Part shown: positions 23,007 to 33,819 of the stretch, one piece after another
Layout of the letters: every line of letters begins with the position of its first letter
Position numbering within the stretch: the stretch's first letter is position 1
Source: Tridacna crocea
Lineage: Eukaryota; Mollusca; Bivalvia; Cardiida; Cardiidae
Assembly (NCBI GenBank): GCA_943736015.1
Contig: OX031063.1
Coordinates: 19,079,501 to 19,143,500 of the forward strand
Length of the DNA: 64,000 nucleotides
Direction of reading: 5' to 3'
The notes under the pieces: generated by a model
Told to the model about the DNA's origin: nothing
Database searches by the model: none
The model's input: only the letters and a program-made list of their open reading frames with translations
Position numbers and translations under genes: made by a program

Positions 23007-23259
23007 TTATCTCATTACTAAACAACAAAATTTTAGGTTTGTCCAAATCGAAAAGCATTTGCAGACGACAAAATAAAAGTGACTGAAAATTTGAAATTTG
23101 TTATGTAAAGGGTAGATAAAATTGTGGGAAAAGGAGAAAATGCTGGTTGCTGGAAAATGCTGCTAACCAGCATTTTCTCCTTTTGCCACCATGTTTTCTA
23201 ACGGATTCTTTCTCAGGGTCGTCAAAAGTAGGGATTATGTCACTATGGTAATGGGTTGA
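23007..23259 (+). repeat. Family A MITE, forward, core duplicated
   Basis: The core reads GAAAATGCTGGTTGCTGGAAAATGCTGCTAACCAGC, an extra partial arm inside the hairpin. The right end is TGGTAATGGGTTGA. Confidence 0.65.
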
Positions 23260-23329
23260 AATAATGGACTGTGTGGCAAAGGATTATATCAACAACTGAT
23301 AGAAATCAAGAAACAGTTTTTTCCTTCAC

Positions 23330-23553
23330 AACACCATCCAGAGTTTTAATGACCCTGACAAAAAAGGCTTATGAAAGTATTGTGGGACAAGGAGAAAATG
23401 CTAGTAACCAGTATTTTTTCCTTCTCCCACAATATTTTCTATCGGATCCTATCCATGAGGAGTTCCATCAGAGAACAAAATAATTCAAAGTGTTGTCTGC
23501 AAATGCTCTCAATCTGGACAAGTTTAAATTTTTGTAGGTTAGTACAGAGTTAA
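23330..23553 (-). repeat. Family A MITE, reverse, left end lost
   Basis: It starts around GTTTTAATGACCCTGAC and ends ACAGAGTTAA. The last TTAA is shared with the following forward copy. Confidence 0.6.
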
Positions 23554-23778
23554 CCCATTACCAAACAACAAAATTTTAGGTTTGTCAAAATTGAAAAGAA
23601 ATGCAGACAACAAAATGAAATGGACTGAAAATTTGAAATTTGTTTTGTGACGGGTGGAAAACATTGTGGGAAAAGGAGAAAATGCTGGTTACCAGCATTT
23701 TCTCCTTTTCCCACGATGTTTTCTAAAGGCTTCTTTCTCAGGGGCGTCTAAAGTAGGGATTGTGTGATAATGGGTTAA
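23550..23778 (+). repeat. Family A MITE, forward, beside glycosyltransferase exon 1
   Basis: TTAACCCATTACCAAACAAC to GATAATGGGTTAA, with a good hairpin. It ends 13 bp from the exon 1 splice donor and so forms the start of the intron. Confidence 0.85.
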
Positions 23779-23791
23779 CACAATAAATCAC

Positions 23792-23896
23792 CTCATCTTC
23801 ATGCCTCAAATACTTGAAGTAAATAACAACAATGATGATGGCCAGTCCACAAATCACTCTGCACTTGTAATCTTCACCTCGATATAATCTGGTCAT
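23792..23896 (-). CDS. Glycosyltransferase exon 1, type II signal anchor
   Basis: A 35-codon minus-strand exon: MTRLYRGEDYKCRV, then the hydrophobic ICGLAIIIVVIYF, then KYLRHEDE. It ends at a GAG|GTGATT donor in phase 0, matching the phase-0 catalytic exon (…HEDE+FFIPEF). The short basic N terminus followed by one hydrophobic segment is what Golgi glycosyltransferases use as a signal anchor. Nine bases upstream of the ATG is a TTTTTCAG acceptor, so the 5' UTR continues in another exon to the right that I could not place. The join across a ~7.3-kb intron (16460-23791) is inference from phase, strand and domain logic. A family A copy ends only 13 bp from the donor. Confidence 0.68.
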
Positions 23897-23905
23897 ACCT
23901 TCTGT

Positions 23906-24366
23906 CTGAAAAAGATATAAACTAATATTTTATGTCAAACACTTTATTACATGGGCGGATCCAGAGGGGGGACAGGGGGTCCAGACACACCCCTCCCCTC
24001 CAGGAATTTTGGCAAAAATGTGGTTATCGGATTCGTGAAATGGTACTGGTTTGATAATGTACAGTATTTATGTAAAATACAGTCATAAATTTAAAAAAAA
24101 AAAAAAAAAAAGGTTCTAAATGTGGAGACCTCATGGTTAGAACTGGAAACGTTGACTTTTCTTGTAAAAGGCTTACATCCACTGAAATCCAGAAATCAAA
24201 GTATCATATAATAAGACAAGTGCGTTTTTGGTGGGACCCCCCCAACAAAGATATCTGAATCCGTCCATGTTACCACATTAAGGAATTCAAGAACCTGTCC
24301 CGACTTAATGCAACAGCAAACAACATTAATTACTAAATCACAATATTTTAGATTCATCCGATTTAA
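23906..24366. other. Region upstream of glycosyltransferase exon 1
   Basis: Contains a poly(A) run at about 24090-24112 and GGGGTCCAGACACACCCCTC-type sequence near 23965. No 5' UTR exon could be placed. Confidence 0.3.
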
Positions 24367-24777
24367 GGATGTTTCGGTAACAGACGAGTTCGGTAACAAA
24401 GACTTAAAGAGTAAATTGATTGGATGTTTCGGTAACATAGCAATTATATAGTGTTTATGTATCATGATGTTCTTTACACCCAACGCATGGCTTTATTTCG
24501 TTATTTAAAACTTAAATTTGTAATTTCCACTATGTTTCATAAATATTTTTTAGTTACGTACCTTATCCCATACTGTATGTATTGACCATGTGGATTGCCT
24601 ATCTTTCAAGCGAAAGAGGGTTGAAAGTGAAAAAATAAAAGGTTTGAACCTATCTATCAAAGCCATACATTAAGTGTCACAGAACATAAACACTATATAA
24701 TTGCTTTGTTACCGAAACATCCAATTGATTTACTCTATAAGTCTATGTTACTGAACTCATCTGTTACCGAAACATCC
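24367..24777. repeat. Inverted-repeat element with ~93-bp arms
   Basis: Arms 24367-24459 and 24685-24777 are nearly perfect complements: GGATGTTTCGGTAACAGACG at the left outer end and GTTACCGAAACATCC at the right. GGATGTTTCGGTAACA occurs twice per arm. The 225-bp middle shows no coding sense. A foldback or non-autonomous DNA transposon is likely. Confidence 0.75.
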
Positions 24778-24782
24778 GTCAC

Positions 24783-24985
24783 CCATTCATCCAACTTGAC
24801 AGCATTTGCAGACAACAAATTCCATGTTGCCAAAATGATGGGATTTGTTTCAGAAAATTTCAAAGAAAAATATAATTTGAGTAAAAATTAAAACTGCTGA
24901 AAATCAGGGACAGGGATGAAATGCTGCTTATTTTGCAGCATTTTCTCCTTTTCCAAAATGCTTTCTGAAGCCGATTTTTTTTTTG
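24783..24985 (+). repeat. Worn family A copy
   Basis: TTGACAGCATTTGCAGACAA, then a degraded hairpin whose right arm is GCAGCATTTTCTCCTTTTCC. Confidence 0.5.
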
Positions 24986-26594
24986 CAACAGAACAAGCGA
25001 ATTTCGAGTTCACACCATTCATTTTGTAGCGGTATGTTGCATAAAACGATTTAATGAGAGCACATACTTTTATCTCTATCTTGAAAATTTTTTCTCTTCT
25101 CAAAAACCTTTCACAGATGGTGAAACGACAAAAACTATACAATGTTACGAACTTTATAGGGAACGTTTGCATTCTAGCGTCTTCCTATTTACGTCTTAAT
25201 TCAGCTTGTTGTAAGCATCTCGAACATTTCTTTTGACTTTATTTCTTAACTAACACAGAAATTACTATTTTGTATTCATTTTTCACACAACTTACTGTGC
25301 CAAACAAAAAAAAGACTAGATCTAGCTCCGCTCCATCAAAATCCAAGTGACAATGCCAGTGATCTCCCTTTGTATGCCAAAATTCCACGCCCCCCCCCTT
25401 TTCCGCATTTAATCAAAGCACTGACAGGAGTGTCAAAAACATCTCCGCAGTACATTTATATTTAGAATACAAATTATCCATGCTCTGTTAAAAGAGGGTT
25501 CAGTGCACATTTCCAAAATAGAACAGATTACGTGAATTTGGATAAAAAACGTTGATGAAAGGTCATCCAATCTTAATCTATGCATTATGAACAAAAAGCC
25601 ACAAAGTAGTTTTGATCCAAGACTGGACTGCGTGTCGTTAAGGTGTGATTTTTTTTTTCGTAATTTTACAAAAGCATGTGGGTGTTTTCCAGAAGAAACA
25701 TGATGAAGTATTTGAAACGAAGCCAACAAAAATCTGTTCAGTATTGATACGAATCAGCAATATAGACTATTACGAATATTAAAGAAGAAAGTGTTCCCAA
25801 GATTGTTCTATAAATAGTATAAAAATGATCGAGAAAATTATAGCCTGTACGAACGTATATATGTATGTGGTTTATATCGGTCAGTTTACAATGCCAGTGA
25901 TCTCCATGGTTCTAATTCTGATTCTCGATCAATCGTTTACAAAATGTAGAGAATTAGAACAATTCTCCAAATTGCCAAACATTTCAAACGGTCATCTAAG
26001 CAAACTTGAGGAATTGCCAGTCCATTAATCTTTCTGTCAGATAGGCTACAAGCTCCATATATATCTCGCCGAAAATTAGAGATAGAATTGACTGTAAGAC
26101 CGGTATAGTGAATGTTCTCTTTGAAATGATAAATAATGTGGTATCGAAATTGGGAAACCAAAAAGCGTCGCAATTTGGCTGTGAACCAATTGGTGAAATA
26201 TTTCCCCCAAATTGTGCTATCTAATAAGACAATAGTTTAACATAATATGACTCGGAAAAACCTATTTCAATTTTCTGCAATATTGAATCATCTGGCTCAG
26301 GAAAGCCATGAAACTGAAATCGCAGGACAGACTATAGCGAGCAATATTTCGGATTACGTATTTCGATAGGTATTAATCCTACTCGATAAACTTTTCATTA
26401 AAAATTTACATTATTATTTGTTTTTATGGAATACAGATTTAAAATCGCAAACAATAACATATATATAATTGAGTGAGGCTTATAAATTGTATCTTCACAG
26501 TCCCTGATTTTAGACCTGTTATCCCAAATACAAATAAGAACATAAACAGACAATGAAACGTGAATCTAGTAGGACCTATAGCAGTGTTTTCCAC
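24986..26594. other. AT-rich stretch without recognised features
   Basis: The 18-mer ACAATGCCAGTGATCTCC occurs twice (about 25350 and 25889). No gene, hairpin or transposon end found. Confidence 0.35.
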
Positions 26595-27190
26595 AATGTT
26601 TCCCATCCATCAACATCTTTACTAATTGACACAATTCTGGCTGTGAACAAATTGAAAGGGTTTTCAGATGAAATATAAATGTAGCTCTAATGGTTATATA
26701 TCTGTCTATGAAAGAGTCAAAACCATAGTAAGAAAAGGAGAAAATACTGGTTTTATAAACCAGCATTATCGTGCTTTTCCACAATATTTTCTACACACAG
26801 TGAACTCTTTGCCAATTTTGAACAAGATGGACTAGAAAGCATTTTCAGACGACAAACCAAATGTGGCTCAAAATAAATGTTTATTTCTGTCAATGATAGG
26901 GTCAAAACATTGAGGGAAAAGGAGAAAATGCTACTAACCAGCATTACCTAGTTTTTCTTAAATGCTTTCTACCCACTGTGAACTCTTTACCAAGTCAACT
27001 TCAACACTTTTGGAGGCAACTGATACCTGTTGTACAAATCAGAGAAAGGTAAACAAATTTTTTCCGTTTTCTTACCAGGGTGACACACCGACTTTTAACG
27101 ACCCTCAGGCAGTAGCTTTTTGAAAACAATGTGGGAAAAGGAGAAAATGCTGGTAACCAGCATTTTCTCTTGTTCCCACAATGTTGCTCT
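26595..27190. repeat. Three worn family A copies in series
   Basis: Hairpins at about 26736-26795, 26916-26965 and 27125-27185 (the last is the best preserved), separated by degraded ends such as GTGAACTCTTTACC. Confidence 0.55.
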
Positions 27191-27850
27191 TATGGATTCA
27201 GATTAAAAGGCAGAAAATAGAACGAACGAACGACCAGCGAACAAATTATTTTATTGACAAAAACTTACATAGTAACATGAAAATACACAATGTAATTATC
27301 ATCGCATTGTAGCTATTAGAAAAAGTAGATATAAGGAAATAGCTTATAGGTTGCCAAACAAGATGAAATTATTTTATTTTTTAGAAAATTTGAATAATAA
27401 AGAAATCAAGTTAACAATCTGTAGAGAGGGGGAAACATGAAAATTTGTTGGAGGATCAGCCAAACATAGTTAAAAAAAACTGTTGGCAGCCCGGCAAAAG
27501 CATTGCCGTGGGAAGCAGTTATTTACTTCAAACACTTGCTCCTCCCCAACAATGCCCTCCATTCTATCTTAAACGACAATAATTCACACTATTTTGTTAA
27601 AGTTTTTGTTGAATTTGCTCATAATAATGAAATCTAAAAAGGAGCCTGAGCTTTGTAAAGCATCTCACAACGCTGGTCAAAGGAAGTAGACAGTAAGTGG
27701 AGCTTTCATCTTCGGGATACGAAAGCAGTACAAATGATAGATCATTCTGCATGTTTTAACATTCTGATTTCAATCCATTCCAATTCCATCATTTTTTTCT
27801 TACTAATCGGCACAGTCACAGTCACAGTCTGGAAATATGGAGCACGACCA
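27191..27850. other. Unannotated stretch
   Basis: No coding frame or repeat recognised apart from short A-rich runs. Confidence 0.3.
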
Positions 27851-28294
27851 GGGCCCGTATTCACCACCCATTCTTGACAATATTTTCAGTCTTATTCTCC
27901 AATGTTGTAAATTAAATTAAATTATATATCTAAACTTGTAAGTAAAACAACTTCTGATTGGCTAAACCGAATGGTTCAGCCAATCAGAAGTTGTGTTGCT
28001 TACAAATGTAGAAAATTCTGGAGAATAAGACAAAGAACGTCCTTAACCCATTACCAAACGACAAAATTTTAGGTTTGTCAAAATTGAAAGGAATTGCAGA
28101 CGACAAAATAAAAGGGTCTTAAAATTTGAAATTTGTTTTGTGAAGGGTAGAAAACATTGTGGTAAAAGGAGAAAATGCTGGTTACCAGCATTTTCTCCAT
28201 TTCCCACAATGTTTTCTAAAGGCCTCTTTCTCAGAGGTGTCAAAAGTAGGGATTGTGTGGTAATGGGTTAAGAATGGTTGGTGAATACGAGCCA
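27851..28294. repeat. Family D foldback MITE carrying a family A insertion
   Basis: It has the full D structure from GGGCCCGTATTCACC to GGTGAATACGAGCC, with the same CTTCTGATTGGCTAAACC core. The right arm's TTAA, which reads CTTAAGAATGG in siblings, is filled by the family A copy at 28043-28271. Confidence 0.85.
28043..28271 (+). repeat. Family A MITE, forward, inserted at a TTAA in family D
   Basis: Left flank GTCC, element TTAACCCATTACC to GGTAATGGGTTAA, right flank GAATGGTTGG. The TTAA at both ends, against one TTAA in the empty sibling site, shows the target duplication directly. Confidence 0.9.
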
Positions 28295-28944
28295 AGAAAG
28301 CACAATACCTAAGTATTGGCAGAGACATACAATACAATATTTTATGTCTCTGGTATTGGCCATGAGGAGAGATATTTGAGCCATGTTCCCGTAAAAAGGG
28401 AGTTTAGTGTATCTCCAGGTTGCATCTTAGCAAGCAAGGCATCACACAATGACGGGTCCATGAAATCCATTTTGTATGACAAACGAGTGATCTATGAGGT
28501 AGAATGGTCCAAGGACAAGCAGGAAATCGACCGATAGCCTGCTAAGGCTGACCCCTGGTATGACACTTTTGGCAGATGCGTTAATTCCCGATTTTCAAAG
28601 AGCATGCCTCATTTGTTTGAAGAATCAACTACATGGCAGACAAGCGTTTTGCCATGCATTTTATGAATACTTTCAATACTTTGAACCTGCGTGAGCGATT
28701 ATGATATGAATGGGTTGCCTATAGATTCGCTACAGGCTTCAAAATGTTTACCATAATTTTCATTTTTACCGATTTCCCAGTGCGCGATTTTGTCGTCGAA
28801 GTTTTTTTGCTTGCTAATCTGCTTCAAACGACCTGTGTGTTCACAATGGAATGACTTCAAGGACCGAGGCGGGGGGAAAAGGTGTGAATTCGTCTGCAGC
28901 ATTTTAAGCATTCTTTGTCACAGTGCCCATCTTGACTCAGTCTT
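28295..28944. other. Unassigned, with a 73-codon open frame
   Basis: The plus frame 28316-28537 contains GHEERYLSHVPVKREFSV and ends in TAG. It starts right after a MITE and shows no domain I know, so I do not call it a gene. Confidence 0.2.
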
Positions 28945-29165
28945 ATCTCTTTACCTTAGAATCCCGACTTTTAACCACCCTGAGAAAAAAATCCATCTGA
29001 AAACATTGTGTGAAAAGGAGAAAATGCTGGTAAGCAGCATTTTCTCCTTTTCCCACAATGTTTCCTAGCCTTCCTAAACCAATGTTCAATATTTACATTT
29101 ATTTTGTCGTCTGCAAATGCTTTCAATTTGGCCAATGATAACTTTGTAGTTTACTAGAGAGTTAT
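28945..29165 (-). repeat. Family A MITE, reverse
   Basis: TTATCTCTTTACC to ACTAGAGAGTTA. The hairpin has two mismatches (GTGTGAAAAGG on the left, GTAAGCAGC at the loop). Confidence 0.65.
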
Positions 29166-29865
29166 TTCCGACAAATTCAAACATTTGGCAAATCCTGGGT
29201 GATTCTATGTTCAAATTAATCAAATGCAGTACTTAACGGAATCGGTGGAGTAATGGCGAGGGAAATTTAGAGTCAGTTCAAATGACACATTTTTTAAGAA
29301 AACCATATTAAAGAAAATAAACTGTTTGTTTTTCATCTCTTTCGACGACAAAGTTTCAAACTCTTCAGTCCTAAAAAAAGTTAGAAGCCATACATTAGGT
29401 GTGGTTCAAATGGTGAGATTTGAAAAGAAAAGCACGTGGGAAGAAAAAAATACCGGTTAGGTATTACCAGCGTTTGTCTCCTTTTGTTACATAATCTTTT
29501 CAAAAGCCTCTGGCCTCGGCTAGTTGTTTTGTAAATAGAGGAGCAACTTGGCTTACTAACCGAGATGACTTGAATTATTGTGGCCAAAAGGAGAAATTAT
29601 TGTAACGGGCTATGTCTCATTTTCAAGAATTAGTTCACATCTAAATATATATGTAAATTGAAAACCAAATACTGTGAGGTTCATTTGACTCGTCATTAGA
29701 TTTGTCTCAAAATCAAATTTTATTTAGTAGTCTATTGGTTCGAGATCAGTGTAATTTAATTTTAGAGGGAGGGCAAAAAGAAAAAAATTAGCCCATCCGT
29801 GGATTTTTTTTTTTCAGGGTGGAACATGTACATTTATATGCAAAGACTATTATCAACCGCTAACT
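29166..29865. other. Mostly unannotated, remnant hairpin
   Basis: A heavily eroded family A hairpin may lie at about 29440-29500. A T-rich run is at about 29807. Confidence 0.3.
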
Positions 29866-30059
29866 AGGTTCGTATTCACCAACTGTTTTAAGAACCTCAT
29901 ATCTGAGGTTTCATGTCTAAATTTGAAACAAACCCATCTTCTTACTTGCTAGACCAAATGGTTTAGCCAATCAGAAGTTGTGATACAACTAAGTTTAGAA
30001 ATTCTGGAGAATCAGGCTATGAACGTTCGATAGAATGGTTGTTGAATTCATACGGACCT
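29866..30059. repeat. Family D foldback MITE, diverged
   Basis: AGGTTCGTATTCACCAACTG to CATACGGACCT, with only the right core arm (TTTAGCCAATCAGAAGTTG) intact. Confidence 0.7.
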
Positions 30060-30401
30060 CGACGACAAAAAGTATGGATTGATTCATTATATGAGTCCCT
30101 TTTTTATCAGACGTGGCTTCCGGATTCTAGATAATCACAGAGCGCCCTCTTTGATCAAACACAAAGTCTCTTACCTCGAGGCGCTTATGGAGCGACATAG
30201 TAAGAGAGTGCGAGATGAAAATACGTTTGATTTCATACACTTAGTCGCTTATTTAATCAACAGTGTAGTAATTAATGACGTTTTCATTTCATTTGTTACG
30301 ACTCTAGAGGATTGATATTTCTTAATGATAAATGATATTAAAACGAGGAATGATACGCAAGCTTCATTAAACAAATCAAGCGTTCGATTGACCGCGGATT
30401 T

Positions 30402-30632
30402 TAACTCTTAATCTTTCCGCTGCCTAGCGCAATTCAAGGACCTTTCGCAGACAGCGTAGATCAAGACCAGACCGCAAAGGAAAGACCGTCTGATCTTGGA
30501 ACTACATTCTCCAAACATATATATAGATATATTTCCCCAAAATTGCAAAACTAATATTAAAACAGCAACATTTGGGTATTTACAATCGCCTTGAAATTTT
30601 CATTTAACTTCTCTAGCAGGTTAAGGGTTGAC
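30402..30632. repeat. Family E foldback repeat
   Basis: Family definition: a TTAACTCTTA-like start, CTTTCGCAGACAGCGTAGAT, an inverted pair ATCAAGATCAGACTGCAC / GTGCAGTCTGATCTTGATC, ACTGTCCGATAAGGAG, and an A-rich tail with GCAATATTTGGGT. This copy is long but its stem is worn. Confidence 0.6.
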
Positions 30633-30842
30633 TCTTAATAGTTTCTATTTTTTGTACTCCTAAAAATGAAATTACAAAAAAAAAAAACCATTTAATTTAG
30701 AGTTTGTTTTTTCATCCCTGCAGTCGAAATTGAAGATCAAAGATCATACTATACATTCCATACATTGTGATCTTGATCTATGCAAACTGAAAATAAATCT
30801 GACCATATATAGCCCCATATTGGGTAAAAAGGTTATTTCTTT

Positions 30843-31130
30843 ATGTTCCAAAGAAGCATTTTAACATTTCTCTTGGTTACAATCTCTGTGTTCGTTCGTT
30901 AACAAAACGTGTTGCCTTTCGATTACCATTCTGCTTCTATAGAAGGGACAGAAGAAGAAGAACACGAAGACAAACAAGAAGAAGAAGAAGAGGAAGAAGA
31001 ACAAGGAGGAGAAGAAGAAGTTAAATCACTAATAAATGGAGTTTTGAATATTCTCAAACTATCGGCTGCACAAAACTTCGGAAAGGGACGAGAAAAGCAT
31101 GATGTACAAATGTTGGAGCCAGAGTCACTA
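30843..31130 (+). CDS. Possible secreted acidic peptide precursor, interrupted by a stop
   Basis: From an ATG at 30843 one frame reads MFQRSILTFLLVTISVFVR, shaped like a signal peptide, then TAA at 30900. The same frame then runs open through a Glu-rich stretch (EGTEEEEHEDKQ, then EEEEEEEEQGGEEEV), a helical segment SLINGVLNILKLSAAQNF and GKGREKHDVQMLEPE. NFGKGR would be an amidation/cleavage site in a neuropeptide precursor. A 45-bp intron (30898-30942, GTTAAC to TATAG) could remove the stop but is very short. Translation would run into the family A copy at 31128. I recognise no family. It could be a pseudogene, or a GAA repeat that happens to be open. Confidence 0.25.
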
Positions 31131-31363
31131 AAACTCTTTACCAAACGACAATTGCTTGTACTCGACAAAATTGAAAGCTTTTGCAGACGACAAAACAAAC
31201 ATAGCTCGAGTGATGATTTCTTTCTTTCTTTGGACAAAAAAAAAACATTGTGGGAAAAGGAGAAAATGCTGGTTACCAGCATTTTCTCCTTTTCCCACAA
31301 TGTTTTCAACAGGCTTCCTTCCTCAGGCTCGTTAAAATACGGGATTGTGTGGTAAAGGGTTAA
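31128..31363 (+). repeat. Family A MITE, forward
   Basis: TAAAACTCTTTACCAAACGA to GGTAAAGGGTTAA. The hairpin at about 31243-31303 is essentially perfect. It overlaps the end of the possible acidic peptide frame. Confidence 0.85.
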
Positions 31364-31549
31364 TATTTTCAAATACGAGCCATTTCGAAAACAAATAATC
31401 ATAAAAAAAAACGTAGACGAACCCGCTTACAGGTGGCCGACCGTTTTGCCAGCGTTTTTTTTACAATAACAGAGATTGGAAACAAATTTGAATGAAACAT
31501 GTGATGTTTCCAGGTTATTTCACAAATCGTTTGATAATTAATTGAGTTT

Positions 31550-31675
31550 AAGCAACCTTGACAAGAAAAAAAAACCCCATGGAAACATTGATGGAAAGGG
31601 AGAAAATGCTGGTACATGTAACTAGTAATTTCTTCCTTTTCCCTAAATAGTTTCTACCCTTTTACAGAAAGTCAC
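31550..31675. repeat. Partial family A copy
   Basis: Only the hairpin area with mismatched arms (GGAAAGGGAGAAAATGCTGG) and part of the right flank remain. Confidence 0.45.
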
Positions 31676-31682
31676 ATGATAT

Positions 31683-31906
31683 CACCTTGTACCAAACAAT
31701 GCCTTGTTTCAACAACCCGAAGGAAGAAGAATTTTGAAAACATTGCAGAAAAAGGAGAAAATTCTGGTAAGCAGCAGTGTCTCCTTTTCTCACAACGTTT
31801 TCTAACCTATTAATGACAGAAATTTAAATTTTTGTAAGATCTAATTTTTTGTCTGCAATGTTTTCAATTTGGCTAAACTTAAAATTGTTTGTCTGCTAAA
31901 GTGTTA
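31683..31906 (-). repeat. Family A MITE, reverse, stacked
   Basis: CACCTTGTACCAAACAATGC to CTAAAGTGTTAA. The TTAA at 31903-31906 is shared with the next copy. Confidence 0.65.
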
Positions 31907-32131
31907 ACTCTTTACCAAACGACAAAATTTTATACAGGCCCAAATTGAAAGCATTTGCAGACGACAAAATAAATGTGACCAAAGAATTGAAATTTGTTTT
32001 AGGAAGGTAGGAAAACATTGTGGGGAAAACGAGAAAATGCTGGTTACCAGCATTTTCGTCTTTACCCACAATATTTTCGGAAGACTCCTTTCACAGGGAT
32101 ATAAAAAGTAGGTATTGTATGGTAAAGGCTT
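31903..32131 (+). repeat. Family A MITE, forward, stacked
   Basis: TTAACTCTTTACCAAACGAC to GGTAAAGGCTTCA. The hairpin has small changes (GGGGAAAACGAG against CGTCTTTACCC). Confidence 0.75.
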
Positions 32132-32205
32132 CAGTCACAATTAATTTGCTGTCTACAAATGCTTTGAGTTAGGGCAATTCCAAATGTTTGTCATTGGGTA
32201 GGGTA

Positions 32206-32434
32206 TTAAACCTTTACAACACAATCACGACCTTTAACGATCCTGAGAAAGAAAGCCATTGGAAACATTGTGGGAAAAGGAGAAAATGCTGGTAACCAGC
32301 ATTTTCTCCTTTTCCCACCATGTTTTCTAATCCTCACAAAACAAATTTAAAATTTTCAGTCACTTCTACTCTGTCGTCTGCAAATTCTTTAGATTTGGAC
32401 AAGCCTTAAATATTGTCGTTTGGTAATGAGTTAA
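32206..32434 (-). repeat. Family A MITE, reverse
   Basis: TTAAACCTTTACAACACAAT to GGTAATGAGTTAA, with a near-perfect hairpin at about 32265-32324. Confidence 0.8.
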
Positions 32435-32673
32435 TCTGTTACTCTGATCTTGGATGCGTGTGTGGTAACCGACCGGCTTGAGCCGATATTTTTTTTTATG
32501 ATCAACTCGACTGAGCATCAAATGAATGACAGGAAAAAAACCTTAATGACGTATATTCCATAAACCATCCTAAATTCAAGTGTATTTTGACTTTGCAAAA
32601 GAGGCTTACTGATTGTCTGTTCAATACAGAAGGTCAATCTAACCCAATCATTTTCTAGGCTTGGGATTCGAAG

Positions 32674-32879
32674 TTAACCCATTACCAAACGTCGATTATC
32701 TAGGTTTGTTTAAATCGAAAGTGCTTGCAGACGACAAAATAAAAGTGACTAAAAATTTGAAATCTAATTTGTGAAGAGTAGAAAACTGGTTACCAGCATT
32801 TTCTCCTTTTCCCACAATCTTTTCTCACGGCTTCTTTCTCAGGGTCGTTAAAAGTAGGGGTTGTGTGGGAATGGGTTAA
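32674..32879 (+). repeat. Family A MITE with half hairpin
   Basis: TTAACCCATTACCAAACGTC to GGAATGGGTTAA. The left hairpin arm is deleted (GAAAACTGGTTACCAGC). Confidence 0.75.
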
Positions 32880-33198
32880 ACCAAACATTAGTACCTAAGG
32901 TTGTCATATTCTTCGAAGATTAGACGTGTCTGCTTTAACCATCACTATCCTATACAGATGAATATTACTACGCGGTGAGTGAATTCAAACTCTGAAGGTG
33001 AAAAAAAAGTGATGTAGGAAATAGCCGTAAACATTACTTCAATGGAAAAATCTAGCCTGTTTTTCGCTTCAAATTTCAAAAAAAAAAAATATACCATACT
33101 AATTACTTAAAACGGCAAAAATATTTTTAAAAAATGCTGTCTAAATTTTAAGTAAATCCAAGTCATATGCCACCAAGCCATCTAAACTCCGTAAAACA

Positions 33199-33390
33199 GT
33201 GAAACAAAAGTGCTACTGCAAATTACCGGTATCACATGGGACTACTTTTGACAACTACGACCTGCCACGACCCCGGCGCAGTCTCGCAGTGGTGCGACAC
33301 CTAGATAGATATGCATTTGAAAAATGCCGCCTACCGGAAGATAATGACTATTTAAAGATTTGCATAAATACAACTTTTAAACGTGTCTGA
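33199..33390 (+). pseudogene. Fragment sharing a short coding-like block with 57559-57744
   Basis: GGTATCA followed by TGGGACTACTTTTGAC and ACTACGACC occurs here and near 57589-57630, both translating to GTTFD(N/Y)YD. What follows differs. It ends in TGA after 63 codons. It could be a fragment of one exon copied twice. Family unknown. Confidence 0.25.
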
Positions 33391-33475
33391 AGAATATTCC
33401 ACCAAAGGATCAAGGAAATGCTCTCCTTCTAAATGTACATGAAAGTATTAAACCGTGTGCACAGGAGCTTTTTGT

Positions 33476-33545
33476 GGACGGCATAGATCAAGATCACAAT
33501 GCACAGAACGTGCAGTCTAATCTTGTATCTATACAGTTCGCTAGT
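33476..33545. repeat. Short family E piece
   Basis: GGACGGCATAGATCAAGATC, then ACAATGCACAGAACGTGCAG, then TCTAATCTTG: a partial stem-loop. Confidence 0.5.
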
Positions 33546-33605
33546 TTAGCCAGGCACTATAAAACAAACCAAAAAATATTTCAGTCATCGAAAGATGTTA
33601 GATTG

Positions 33606-33692
33606 TATGTCGTCGGTTTATTTTGAAAACTTCGTAACTACAGCTTGTTACAAGCAGTGTAGTTACTAGGTTTTCGAAGTAAACTCACGATA
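33606..33692. repeat. Family H foldback
   Basis: The palindrome runs from TATGTCGTCGGTTTA to TAAACTCACGATA, with inner CTTCGTAACTACAGCTTG / AAGCAGTGTAGTTACTAGG. A second, better copy is at 58976-59065. It supplies a minus-strand AATAAA (33617-33622) ~200 bp past the ZIP stop codon. Confidence 0.7.
33617..33622 (-). terminator. Candidate poly(A) signal for the ZIP gene
   Basis: AATAAA on the minus strand, ~200 nt after the stop codon, lying within a family H repeat. Use is inferred, not shown. Confidence 0.35.
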
Positions 33693-33819
33693 AACTGTAC
33701 ATGATCTGCCGCTGATAAATTTGAAGGTACGTGAAAATGCATAGATTAACTCCACAAATAGACATGTGAGAAAGGTACATTTAAGTACAAAGTACATGTA
33801 AAAGCATGTGATTTCAATT

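Noticed and set aside
30923-31402. 159-codon minus-strand frame rich in Ser
   Set aside because: It is the antisense of the GAA-rich tract plus a family A hairpin.
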